The translations under genes were made by a program, and so were the position numbers. A model generated the notes under the pieces. The model was not told the DNA's origin and searched no databases. It was given only the letters and a program-made list of their open reading frames with translations. From Lophium mytilinum (taxonomy: Eukaryota > Ascomycota > Dothideomycetes > Mytilinidiales > Mytilinidiaceae), in the NCBI GenBank assembly GCA_010093605.1, contig MU004181.1:3378215-3442214 (forward strand): DNA of 64,000 nt, in the 5' to 3' direction. Shown piece after piece: positions 45,994 through 57,160 of this stretch; within the stretch, counting starts at the first letter, position 1, and each line of letters begins with the position of its first letter.

Positions 45994-47888
45994 ATGCCCA
46001 GGTACGCCTCACGCCTGCGAATACAGCGCAATACATGCTTACACCTCGTATAGAGAAATCATCACTCTGCAAGCCGGCCAATGCGGTAATAGCGGTGCGT
46101 TACTCCCACTGTCGACTCATTCCTCATGAGCTTCTTCCGCCCCTTGCAACGCGAACCATCTTGGCTACAGAAACCGGCGCAGAGTCCTCGGCGATGAGAT
46201 AATAATGTACTGATTGTACTGTTACAGTGGGCTCCCAATTCTGGCAGCAACTTTGTCAAGAGCACGGCATAAACCAAGACGGCAATCTTGAGGATTTCGC
46301 GACAGAGGGCGGCGATAGGAAAGACGTCTTCTTCTATCAAGTAAGAGAAGTTTATGTCTCTGCTAGCTATATCTTATGCTGACAATGAATCCAGTCGGAC
46401 GACACAAGATATATACCGCGGGCAATATTACTGGACCTAGAACCCCGAGTGCGTGAGGATCTTCAAACATGGAATTATGCCCTTGGTCTGGATACGTGGT
46501 GGCTAACAAAGGACCAGGTGCTCAATGCGATCCAAAACGGCCCCTACAAGAACATATACAACCCCGAGAACTTCTATATCCATAAAGATGGGACTGGCGC
46601 GGGAAATAATTGGGGCGCTGGATACTCGATGGGGGAACAAGTTCATGAGGAGGTCATGGATATGATCGACCGAGAAGCGGATGGGAGTGACTCCCTTGAG
46701 GTAGGTACAATGAGCTGGGATAAGGACATTGCTAAAGAGTTCGTAGGGCTTCATGCTGCTACATTCGATCGCTGGTGGAACCGGTTCCGGCCTTGGGAGT
46801 TTCCTTTTGGAGAGATTGAATGATCATTTTCCGAAGAAGCTTATACAAACATACTCCGTCTTTCCGGATACGCATGATCCCGCTGGAGGGGATATTGTAG
46901 TACAGCCCTACAATTCTCTATTGTCGATGCGGAGATTGACGCAAAATGCCGATTCAGTAGTAAGTATTCTCTACTGTGCGAATTGAACTTGACAGCTAAC
47001 AAATTCCAGGTTGTCCTCGACAATGGAGCACTATCTAGAATTGCGGCGGACCGGCTTCACGTTCAAGAACCTTCGTTCCAACAGACCAATCAACTAGTCA
47101 GTTTTTCAAGATTCATGTATAAGCTCCATCAGCTAACCATATGTAGGTCTCAACGGTCATGTCCGCCAGCACAACCACTTTAAGATACCCGGGCTACATG
47201 CATAACGATCTCGTTGGAATTGTAGCTTCCCTTATCCCGACTCCACGTTGCCATTTCTTGATGACTGCGTACACACCCTTCACAGGCGAAAATGTTGAAC
47301 AGGCCAAGACTGTCCGCAAGACGACCGTCCTCGATGTCATGAGGCGCTTGCTACAACCGAAGAATCGCATGGTCTCGACCAATCCTAGTAAAAAGAGCTG
47401 CTACATTTCGATCCTCAACATCATACAAGGCGAGGCGGATCCGACTGATGTAAGTATCATGAAGATGCAAACACGTCAAAGTTAATTCTGATCAGGTCCA
47501 CAAATCTCTCCTCCGCATCCGCGAGCGCCGTCTCGCAACATTCATACCTTGGGGGCCCGCTTCCATCCAAGTCGCACTCACCCGCAAATCCCCCTACGTC
47601 ACCTCCTCACACCGCGTTTCTGGCCTCATGCTGGCCAACCATACCGGCATCGCCACGCTATTCAAGCGCACCGTCTTCCAGTACGACCGGCTACGAAAAC
47701 GAAACGCGTTCCTGGAGCAGTACAAGCGCGAGGCGCCATTTGCAGATGGGCTAGGCGAGTTTGACGAGGCTAGGGAGGTTGTGACGGATCTGATCAGGGA
47801 GTATGAGGAGGCGGAAGAGCCGGACTATCTAAGCAAGGAGGTGGACGGGGCTCCGGAGAAGAAGGATAGTGATAATCCGCATGCGTAG
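45994..47888 (+). CDS. mipA: Gamma-tubulin
   Basis: Eight exons (45994-46001, 46054-46094, 46228-46340, 46395-46700, 46747-46959, 47010-47096, 47147-47449, 47496-47888) encode 487 aa. The protein starts [20 protein letters not shown] and has the GTP-binding GGTGSGLGS loop. Gamma-specific residues include [27 protein letters not shown] and the C-terminal [20 protein letters not shown]. It nucleates microtubules at spindle pole bodies within the gamma-tubulin complex. The first coding exon is only 8 nt and the start was set by joining it to the conserved [11 protein letters not shown]. The tail past ~455 is acidic ([13 protein letters not shown]), as in fungal gamma-tubulins. Exon-intron joins keep frame throughout. 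Confidence 0.95.
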
Positions 47889-48915
47889 GGATGGTGTGTG
47901 CATCTGAGGGCTAGGGCGGGCGTCTTCGTGGGATTGCAATGGCGTTGGTGGCCGGTTTCCTGTTTGATGATGTCTTTATGAACTTCTCCAGCGTCGACCC
48001 ATAAGCATTTGAAAACGTTGCAAATGATCATAGCTCTGACTGACGGTTGTGAGACTCCAAAGTCCCTGGGGACGTGAGAAAAGTCTTAAGTCAAGTAATG
48101 AACCTTTGAACAGAGAAGAGAGTAAACCGCTTTGTATTAGCATTCAAGACTCACCTTATCCAATCATGATATGCCTGATAAGAGCTCGGGACGGCTGTCT
48201 CAGCCACGCTGATCGGGGTTCATGTTTGAAGCCAAGAACCTGGCACGCGGGGCACGAAAAAGGTGGCACCCTCAACCCGCATTTGCCTCTTGTACACTTG
48301 TCTGTCGCTGTTTGGAGTGCTTCAATACATCTTTTGAAATGTAAAAAAGATAGAACCTTTTAGCTTTGGGCTATCTGGAAACCGGTCGAAGCACTCCAAG
48401 CAATGGCAGACATGTATACACACGACCGCAAAAGATAGATCTTGGTGAGTGTGCCACTTTTTTCATGCCCGGCGTGCCTGGCTGGCACACCGGGGTGAGC
48501 TCTAAGACGTACCCATATGACGTCGCACTTCAAGCTCCATGTGAACTCATACCAGAAGGAGTATTTGAACCAAAAGGACGAGCAAAATAATCGATTGCTG
48601 TTCAGCTGCGAATTTCGCTTGTCAGTCAGCCTTTTGGAAGCTTCGTCAGCTGATCCTCCGGCCTTCTACTTGCGGACACTAATCTCCTCAACTCCACTTC
48701 TCTCCACCGAGCTCCATTGACCACAGCTCGCCACCGTCACACGTCTTTCGAACGCCCATCGCTATCGTGCGCATCGCTGGTGCGCCTCTACACGATTGTT
48801 GCAGCCTACAATCGGCTTGTCGCAATAGATCGCTGCCTGCACGCCACATCCGTTGAACTCCGGCTCACCATCTAAGCACTGCCCACCATCGCAAACCATC
48901 TACAACTTGCGCAAC
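47889..48915. other. Intergenic region
   Basis: About 1 kb without coding signal. 48.6-48.9 kb is CT/CA-rich, the leader of the syntaxin gene. Confidence 0.5.
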
Positions 48916-50084
48916 ATGTCTTCCGGTGGATATGGCGGATACCAACAATATGGGGGCAACCCATATGGCGGGAATGAGGCGTCCAACCCGTACGGACAAA
49001 ACACTGAGGCTTCTGGTTATGGAGCTTCAAATCCTTACGGCGCACCGGTAAGCTTTAAGCATTTTGAGAGTCGCACAGAGCTCTCCTTTCACGCAATGCC
49101 CCGTAGCTAATTGTCTACGTAGCAAGGACAGACTCAGAACGCACCGCCGCTAAGCCATGAAGTGTCGAACTACTCCCAGGCCTCTCAGTACTCCAACAAC
49201 CCAACCCCAGCCGCGGCGCCCTTTCCCACGCAAGCAAGCGCTCCATTGTCCCAGAATGACTTCCTGGAGCGCGTCAAGGGCGCAAAGACCCGAATCAACC
49301 AGCTTTCTACGAACGTCTCTTCTATCGCTAGTATCCACCAGCGCATGCTGTCGTCCCCAGACAACGCGTCGTCGGCACAATTGGAGAATCTCGTGTCGCA
49401 AACGCAGCTCCAGAACACCGGAATCAAGGACGAGATCAAGTACCTCGAAAGAGATGCCGCGAAGTCGCCGGACAGCAATCTCAAGACTTCCCAAGTTCAG
49501 AATCTGAAAACGTCTTTCCAGGCCCAGCTGAAGAGCTATCAGGACGAAGAGAGGGAGTACAGCAGCCGGTATCGCGATGCGATTGCCCGGCAATACCGCA
49601 TTGTAAACCCAGAGGCGACGGACGATGAGGTGAATCAGGCAGCGAACGCGGATTGGGGCAACGAGGGTGTTTTCCAGACTGCTGTAAGTTTCCTGCTTTG
49701 CCATTGCTTTACAGACCGGGCACTAACCTCATTCCTCTATAGCTCAAGAGCAACCGCACTGGCCAGGCATCTAGCGTGCTAGGTGCGGTCAGGGCACGAC
49801 ACAATGATATCCAGAAGATTGAGCAGACATTGGGCGATTTGGCATTGCTCTTCCAGCAATTGAACGAGGCAGTCGTCTACCAAGAGCCTGCCGTGGCCGC
49901 CGTGGAACAGCAGACAGAGCACGTCAAAGATGACACCGAGGGAGCGAATGTTGCTCTCGATAAGGGCATTGTCAGCGCTAGGAGGGCCAGGAAGCTGAAA
50001 TGGTACACGCTGCTCGTTGTGGTGCTCATTATCGCCATTATTGCTCTCGTGCTAGGTCTGTACTTTGGGCTGAAGAAGAACTGA
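48916..50084 (+). CDS. SSO1: Plasma-membrane syntaxin (Sso1/Sso2-type t-SNARE)
   Basis: Exons 48916-49047, 49123-49683 and 49743-50084 encode 344 aa. A Gly/Tyr/Asn-rich N-terminus (repeats of NPYG) precedes the three-helix Habc-like region (about 90-240). The SNARE motif (about 255-315) begins HNDIQKIEQTLGDLALLFQQ and contains the zero-layer Gln; a single C-terminal helix (LLVVVLIIAIIALVLGLYF) anchors it. Sso proteins drive fusion of secretory vesicles at the plasma membrane with Sec9 and Snc; filamentous fungi use the orthologue for hyphal growth. Length and layout match the family. The start is chosen at the ATG with the SSGGYGGYQQYG stretch directly after a CA-rich leader. Confidence 0.93.
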
Positions 50085-51400
50085 GGAGGAAGGCCATCTA
50101 CTTGGGTGGATGTCGGTGCTCTCAAAATCGATTTGCGGGCGTTCTGTAGTAATATGAGGTGATAATGGCAGCAGTCGAGGCGGTTCGTCGTTTGTGTATA
50201 CCAGTCACTCGCTCCAGTCGAGCTCAAGAGCATTATGAGTAATAATTTCACGACCAAGGGGGAAGCGGTTGGTAGAAGCGCATACATAGGAACGAGAGTT
50301 AGCTATTGTCGCGTCCCAAGATTTACTTACGTGTGCAGCAATCTCGTTCACGATCCAAGAGAGTGCCCAGTTGTTTGCAGATGAGTGCCAAGTCGTCTGA
50401 GGCATGGCGGTGGTGATAGCAGACACGTGAGACTAGCTTCATTCGTGCCTGAGGCTCTTAGGTCGTCAATGTCATGCTATGGTAACTCACAGCCTATCCA
50501 GGATCTCATCTATCAACACATAAAGTGCTAGATCATCCTTTTACACTCCCATCGAGAACCCACGTTACGACTGGGGTCAGGGAACAGCGGCGGATACTCA
50601 TGATTTGGATGTCAGCGTCTTGCTCTACCACGATACGATGTTGCTCAACACGAAACGTTATGAATGCTGACGGCCGAACCTCGAGGGCAAGGCCCATCCT
50701 AATGGACACGAACTCTCCAGCCTGATTCAACTAAGTCAGTCCAAGAGACTGAGGACTGGCACCTCGGTGTTCCTGGCGCAGAGCTGCTGGGCATTCCACC
50801 ACAGTCCTTGGAGTCTACCAACGCACGGCATCTGTGGCATTGCATTGCGCGTCTCTGCCCATCGCTCGTCTCCACGAAGCCGTGGCAGCAACAATGACGT
50901 CGCGGCAACACAACAGTGGAATGTGAAACAGCACTCTCCAGCCGGGAACAGCAAGACGAATGAATATCGGCGGGCGCTGTTGATCGCGGGCGAGAATAGA
51001 TGGGGCAAATTAACTCAGGTTTCCATCCTGGCGCCGCGGCCGCAGGGGCGCTCAGGGGACGGGCGGCTGGTGGGCGTGAATGGTCGGCGAGACCCTCTTT
51101 TCGCCATCTGGTCTGGGCAACGTCCCGTGCGCCTCTCAGACCCCCTGGCTCTCTCCTGAATACTAGATATGGGGGACGCCTCAACCGCGTTCCTGTTCTT
51201 TCACTCTCTCAACAACTGCTCTGTCCTGTTTTTCTGTGCTCTTTCCCTCGCTTTTAGCTAATTCACCCCTTCTCTGGAAGTTCCTCACTCGTTTCGGAAC
51301 TTTCTACCTCTGTTTTTCCACGCCTCTCGCTCGCAGCATTTTGCTGTTACACTACTAGCTTCTACCCACAGGCACTTTTTCTAATACCCATTTCGCCATC
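50085..51400. other. Intergenic region with possible decayed minus-strand gene
   Basis: 50.2-51.0 kb has minus-strand coding-like pieces separated by stops (see findings). 51.18-51.40 kb is a CT-rich leader for the GH72 gene. Confidence 0.45.
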
Positions 51401-52933
51401 ATGAAGACTTTCGCTGCCTCCCTTGCCCTTGTTGCGGCTCTTTCTTCCTCGGTGCTCGCCTCTCCAGCCAACTTGGAGGCGCGCGCAACTGCTGCCAGCA
51501 CTGGCAAGCTTCCCGCCGTCACAGTGAAGGGCAATGGTTAGTCCTACGCGATTTCTGATCGTAGCTCCGTCTCAAGTTTCTTGGCTATGTACTGACACGC
51601 ACTAGCCTTCTTCGCTGGCGACGATCGATTCTATATTCGTGGAGTTGACTACCAACCAGGTATGTTGGACTACTACCGCGTTAACGTCTCATAAGCTAAC
51701 TATGAATACAGGTGGTGCTTCCGATGCTAAGGATCCTATTGCCGATGTTGCTGGTTGCAAGCGTGACGTTGCGTACTTCAAGAAGCTGGGCATAAACACG
51801 GTCCGAGTTTACACTGTCGACAACACTGCCGACCACGACGAGTGTATGAGCATGCTGGCCGATGCGGGCATCTACCTAGCATTAGACGTCAACACCCCGA
51901 AATACTCTATCAACCGCGCCGAGCCTGAGGTCTCGTACAATGACGTGTACCTGCAAAGCATCTTTGCTACCATTGATGCCTTTGCCAGTTACAGCAACAC
52001 CCTTCTCTTCTTTTCTGGCAACGAAGTCATCAACGACGACTCTACCACCGCATGTGCTCCTTACGTCAAGGCCGTTACCCGCGACATGAGACAATACATT
52101 GGCACGCGCGGCTATCGCTCCATTCCTGTCGGATATTCCGCAGCTGACGTCGACTCGAACCGTCTCGAAATGGCCCAATACATGAACTGCGGAACCGATG
52201 CTGAGCGAAGCGACTTCTTTGCATTCAACGACTACTCCTGGTGCGACCCGTCCAGCTTCACCAAGTCCGGCTGGGACCAGAAGGTTCAGACGTACAAGAA
52301 CTACAGCATCCCTCTTTTGTAAGTCTTTTGCCGGCGCGGTAGAGATGTTGGTGCTAATCATAGTACAGCCTGTCTGAGTTCGGTTGCAACACCAACACTC
52401 GCGAGTTCAACGAAATTGCTTCCCTCTACAGCGATGACATGACTGCTGTCTACTCTGGAGGCCTCGTCTACGAATACTCTGAAGAGGGTTCCAAATACGG
52501 ATTGGTCAAGATCTCGGGCAACAGCGTCACCCCATTGGATGACTTCAATACCCTCAAGACCAAGCTGGCTGCGACCAAGGCTCCTACCGGTGACGGTGGC
52601 TACTTGAAGGATGGAGCTGCCACCAAGTGCCCAGCTCAGTCGAGCACCTGGAACGTCACCTGGGGCAACGATCTCCCGTCTATCCCGGTCCCAGCGAAGA
52701 AGTACTTGACCAGCGGTGCCGGAAAGGGTCCTGGTCTCAAGGGCGCTGGATCGCAGAACTCTGGCACCCAGAGCACTGGTACCGCCCCCGCCAACGCCGG
52801 CCAGGTCTCATCCACCTCCACCGCTTCCACCGGTGCGGCTGCCTCTCTCCGCGTCCCCGAGTTCTCAGCGGCCCCATACTTATGCGGACTCGTTGTTCTC
52901 GCATCTACGCTCCTCGGCGCTACCCTGTTGTAA
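51401..52933 (+). CDS. GPI-anchored 1,3-beta-glucanosyltransferase (GH72, Gel/Gas)
   Basis: Exons 51401-51536, 51606-51659, 51712-52318 and 52369-52933 encode 453 aa. A signal peptide (MKTFAASLALVAALSSSVLA) is followed by the GH72 domain: FYIRGVDYQPGG, NTVRVYTVDNTADHDECM, the acid/base Glu ~167 in SGNEVINDD, and the nucleophile Glu ~269 in FLSEFGCNTN. There is no CBM43 module after the catalytic domain, so this is the Gel1-like short class. The tail is Ser/Thr/Gly-rich and ends in a hydrophobic GPI-attachment signal (LCGLVVLASTLLGATLL). The enzyme cuts and rejoins beta-1,3-glucan chains at the plasma membrane and wall, elongating the wall scaffold. A CT-rich leader upstream fits strong expression. 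Confidence 0.94.
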
Positions 52934-53482
52934 ATATGACACTTTGGAGGCGCACATGGGTTGGTTGGCTTTAGCAAATTACAGATGGTATCACTGCATT
53001 GTCTTAATCGGACTGGCAGGTTGGATCTGTTGATTGGATCCTTGGCTAGGGATTCTTAACACTGATGGTTTTCCTAGATGGACTTTTTCCTTGGGTGTGG
53101 TCTTTTTCCTTTGCGTACTACATATTATGTTCTGCAAAATTACCAACCTTATGGTGGTGTGGTAACTCATGAGGCTGCGAGTCTGTTTTAGAAATGAAAA
53201 TACACTATTACCTTCTAGATTATCTCTTGGCTTGTGATACCGTAGGCTATTGACGGAGGAAGCAGAAGGCTACGTATCGTGTCACTGCCAGTTACACTGT
53301 GCTGACTTGGCCTGATTTGCAAGCGGATATAACTCAAGCAACTGTCACGTGATTTGCCATCTTATCGATAAGCTCGCCTTGCGATCACCAGACTTCAACA
53401 CCTCAAGCTTCGTAACTTTCTACATTTCGTCTCCCTACGGAATTACTCTTTTACCCAACTTTTCGCCTCCAATTGAACAGCT
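52934..53482. other. Tandem intergenic region
   Basis: Terminator of the GH72 gene and promoter of the GTPase gene. Nothing else seen. Confidence 0.5.
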
Positions 53483-55437
53483 ATGCCACGCGACCCCCTC
53501 ATCGGACTGGTAGGCAAGCCCTCATCCGGCAAGTCAACCACACTCAACAGGTGCGCCCGCTCCCTCCCGCACAGAGAAGGATCAACATTCTGAGGCGTGG
53601 TAGCTTGACGGACGCGTCGTCGAAAGTCGGTGCGTATACCACCCATATCTCTTCTTTTGCACAGCATATCTCTTCGGAAAGACTGACAACGCGCAGGCAA
53701 TTTCCCGTAAGCAACTCATATCCACCCCACCACCCCACTATACTCCCCCGGATGCGGATGAAGACTCACACGATATTTTGCGCGCAGCTTTACAACTATA
53801 GACCCCCAACGCGCCATCGGCTACCTCCAGATCCCCTGCGCCTGCTCCCGCTTCGGCGTCAGCGACCGCTGCAAACCGAATTACGGCGCGTGTGTGGACG
53901 GGCGGCGCAGCGTGCCTATCGAATTGCTAGACGTAGCTGGGCTAGTGCCTGGCGCGCATTTAGGACGGGGGCTGGGGAACAAGTTCCTGGATGACCTGAG
54001 ACATGCGGATGCGCTGGTGCATGTGGTTGATGTGAGCGGGACCACGGATGCAGAGGGTACGTTTGAGATCGGAGAAAGGAAATTGGTAGCAAGGGAATGA
54101 TTATTTTTTAATTGGGCTGATGGGCGGTGGTCTAGGCAAGGCGACGAGGGGATACGACCCTTCGCAGGATATCGTGTGGCTAAGATCGGAGATCGTGCGG
54201 TGGATACAGGGGAATCTGATGGAGAAGTGGTGAGACCGCGTCAACCTTTCCCCCGGGTTTTTCCAAAAGATGGCGTCTGACGTCTGCAATCAGGGGATCA
54301 ATAAAACGACGGCATGTTGCCGTAAGTAAGTCGTCTATATTTTGGGATACCATTCAAATCGCTGACGGCTCGTCTCTTTGTAGAAGCTACCGCCGTCGAA
54401 ACCCTGCAAAACCAATTCTCCGGCTATGGCAGCACGTCTTCTGTGGTGGCAAGATGTCTAGACAAGATGGGCTTGAAAGAGCCGCTGCAGGATTGGTCGA
54501 ACGAGACGATCGAAAAGGTCGTGGTTGCGTTTACGGACGAGAAGTTCCCAACTGTGATAGCGCTGAACAAGATTGACCACCCGGACGCTGACAAGGTGAG
54601 AAAGAACGGTTGAAGATTGGAGAGGCGTCCAGCACACTCCTAACAACTTTCAAAATCTAGAACATCGCCAAAATTGCAAAAGCTCAAGACCCCGAATCCA
54701 TCGTCCTCTGTTCCGCCATTAGCGAAGTGTTCCTCCGTCGGTTAGCGAAGCAAGGCTTCGTGCGGTACACCGAGGGCAGTGACATGGTAGAAACAAGAGA
54801 AGATCTGATAGAAGACGGCGATCCGGATGGAGGGGGCTTAAAGGAGATGGATGAGAAGCTGAAGAAGTACGGTCAAGTCATACTCTCTATGTTCAGACAT
54901 CGCTACTCCAGACTGAACCATCGGTGTCTTTGAACACGACATCTAACTAAATGATCTATAGCCGTATCGAAAACCTCAAAGACATGGTCCTCTACCGCTT
55001 CGGCAGCACGGGCGTCGTGCAAGTCCTCTCCCGTGCCGCAGAGCTCCTCGGTCTCGTCCCTGTGTTTCCCGTCCGAAATATAAACACCTTCACATCTGAC
55101 TCGGCGTCTAGTAATGCCGTATTTCGAGATTGTGTGCTTGTGAAACGGTGAGATATACCCATAAATCTCTTAGGATGACTGCAGTACACCATTACTGACG
55201 CTGGACGGCAATTTAGGGGATCGACAGTCGGCGACGTCTATCGGAAAGTCATGGGCGACGCACCGATGGCGTACGTGGAGACGGCAGGCGGCGTGAGGGT
55301 CGCGGAAGATGATCTCGTGACGGTGGGGAAGAACGATGTGAGCTATTGCATCCATGTCGTTTTATTGGCTTTTTCTATTCTGAGTTTTATCCAACTAACC
55401 ATTGTAGGTTCTATCCTTTAAAGTTGGCCGAGCTTGA
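53483..55437 (+). CDS. Obg/YchF-type GTPase (YGR210C-like)
   Basis: Eleven exons (53483-53550, 53604-53629, 53697-53706, 53788-54056, 54136-54229, 54294-54325, 54384-54595, 54661-54866, 54962-55147, 55217-55337, 55408-55437) encode 417 aa. G1 is [12 protein letters not shown], the switch region [17 protein letters not shown]3 [14 protein letters not shown]4 [10 protein letters not shown] long helical insert follows and a TGS-like C-terminal domain ([20 protein letters not shown], then [12 protein letters not shown]). The protein matches yeast YGR210C, an archaeal-type Obg-like GTPase whose role is probably ribosome-linked but poorly defined. One exon is only 10 nt. The sixth exon ends at the second of two overlapping GTAAG donors, the only one keeping frame. 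Confidence 0.9.
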
Positions 55438-56173
55438 GAAAGCCCGTTGGCATATAAAGTGGAGATTCGCTTCCGGCATACCTACTGTAGATATAGATTC
55501 GGCACTATGTAAAGTAAAATGGGTTAATGGAGGTGCTCTAGGAAAGGTCTGAGTAGACTATGGCTGGAGTGCTACAGGTCCAAGTGCCTAGCTCAGTGAA
55601 CAGGTTGAAAAGATTAGTTCCATGAGCCTCAGCTTCATCTCGCAGAGTATTTCCACCTGATTGGGCCCCTCGCGTTAGAACCCAGAAAGCACTTACCGAC
55701 CCACTAATGGCCGCATGACCCCTGAATCCCAAGACTGCAAAACACCACCCTCCCCAGGGAAGAAGGGCGTAGAAACTCTATCTAGCCCACGGGAATCAAT
55801 ACTACTAAGATGTCATTGTCTCAGAGTTTCCACCTCCTTGAGTCTCGTTCTTCTTTCTTAAGCTCAACTCAATGTTACCGCCAACTCTCCCCACCAACAG
55901 AAAGGCAGAATGTCACACGTGAAAAAAGTCACATACCGGAAAGGTCAGAAAACGAATTGTACTCGTATGCCACTAATCCACCAAGCGCCGATGCAAGGAG
56001 CGTATAAGTGAGTATATACAATCGAAACCAACCACAACCACCCCAACGACTCCCTACCGAATGCTCGACACCCTACCAAAGAAAAGCTCTCATATCCTCA
56101 CCGCGGTTCGTTCGCCCAGCAAACCTCACACCGCCACTCCCCCCATGCACGCACACACCATGCTGCGCTGCCC
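55438..56173. other. Convergent intergenic region
   Basis: Between the GTPase gene and the convergent Egh16-like gene. No gene seen. Confidence 0.5.
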
Positions 56174-57160
56174 TTACTCCAACTCCGGCTTCCCCAAAAT
56201 CCCCCTCGCCATATGGCGCTTGCGGAGGTTAAACTCGACCGCGCGCTTCTTCGCCGCCGGGCTCTGGGTAAACGCCGCGCTGCCGCCAAAGGGCCCCGCG
56301 AGCGCCGAGTTCTGCATGCGCACGACGCAGACGTTCTGCGCGCCGCCGACGGAGCCAGTGCATGTCATGCCGGCGGGCATCTGCACCTTGACGGGGAAGT
56401 CGGTTGTGGTGGCGCCCGAGAGGCCGCCGACGCCGATGCCGGGGACGTTTTGGGAGACTTGGGCGGTTTGGAAGGCGGTGGCGTCGGTGCCGCCGCTTGT
56501 GGGGTCGACTGCGGCGGTTAGGGGGCTAATGGGGGGTTAGGTCAGTAGGTTGTTTGATGGGGTTGGGGAAGGGATAAGGGGGCGTACCCGGCACCGTCTT
56601 GGTTCACTTGGTGGAAAGTCATGGTGATGGAGCCGTCGTCAGCGCATGTGGGCAGGCCGGACGTGGCGCCCTTGCCGGCGGCGGCGGAGACGCCTTGCTC
56701 AGAGGTGCCTTTGGCGGTCTTCGCGCCGGCCGCAGTGGCACCGCCTGCGTTTGCTTTCCCAGCTCCGCCGGCTGCTCCTCCACCGTTGCCGCCAGTGAGA
56801 GCGTCGAGAAGGCCGCGCTTCTTGGTGGCTCCCATGAAAGAGGAGATGGCGGCAGCGGCATCGACCGGGCCGGTGGATGTTCGGCCAAGGGCAGAGGCTT
56901 TGTTGGTGCCTAGCTCCTTATTGCGGATGATGCTAGTGTCGGCTTCAGCGCCGCAGGCTGGAGATGCACAGTCTCTAGGGGTACCATCGGCAACTGTGGG
57001 GTGTCAGTATGCACGGTTGCTCATTGCTTGTAGGGTATTGAGGTTTACCTGAGAGTCCAGGCATGTTCACTCCGTTGGCTCCTTGGATCTCGGTGATGAC
57101 ACCGTGGGCAGAAATATGAGCCGCAAGGGCTGCGAGCAAGATGGCTGGGGAGTAACGCAT
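56174..57160 (-). CDS. Egh16/MAS-like secreted protein
   Basis: Exons 57160-57049, 56993-56588 and 56525-56174 encode 289 aa. A signal peptide (RYSPAILLAALAAHISAHG) leads into GVITEIQGANGVNMPGLS and DGTPRDCASPACGAEADTSI, blocks characteristic of the gEgh16/Egh16H (MAS1/MAS3) family. A Gly/Ala-rich insert (about 110-150) is followed by ADDGSITMTFHQVNQDGAGP and a Cys-containing end (GMTCTGSVGGAQNVCVVR). The family is secreted; in powdery mildew and Magnaporthe it is expressed at appressoria and some members affect penetration, but the molecular function is unknown. The C-terminus is basic (KKRAVEFNLRKRH). Three exons keep frame with standard junctions. Confidence 0.88.

Noticed and set aside
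46449-46823. A second short tubulin-like gene ending near 46823
   Set aside because: It only arises by reading through the intron at 46701-46746; splicing restores the [13 protein letters not shown] continuation.
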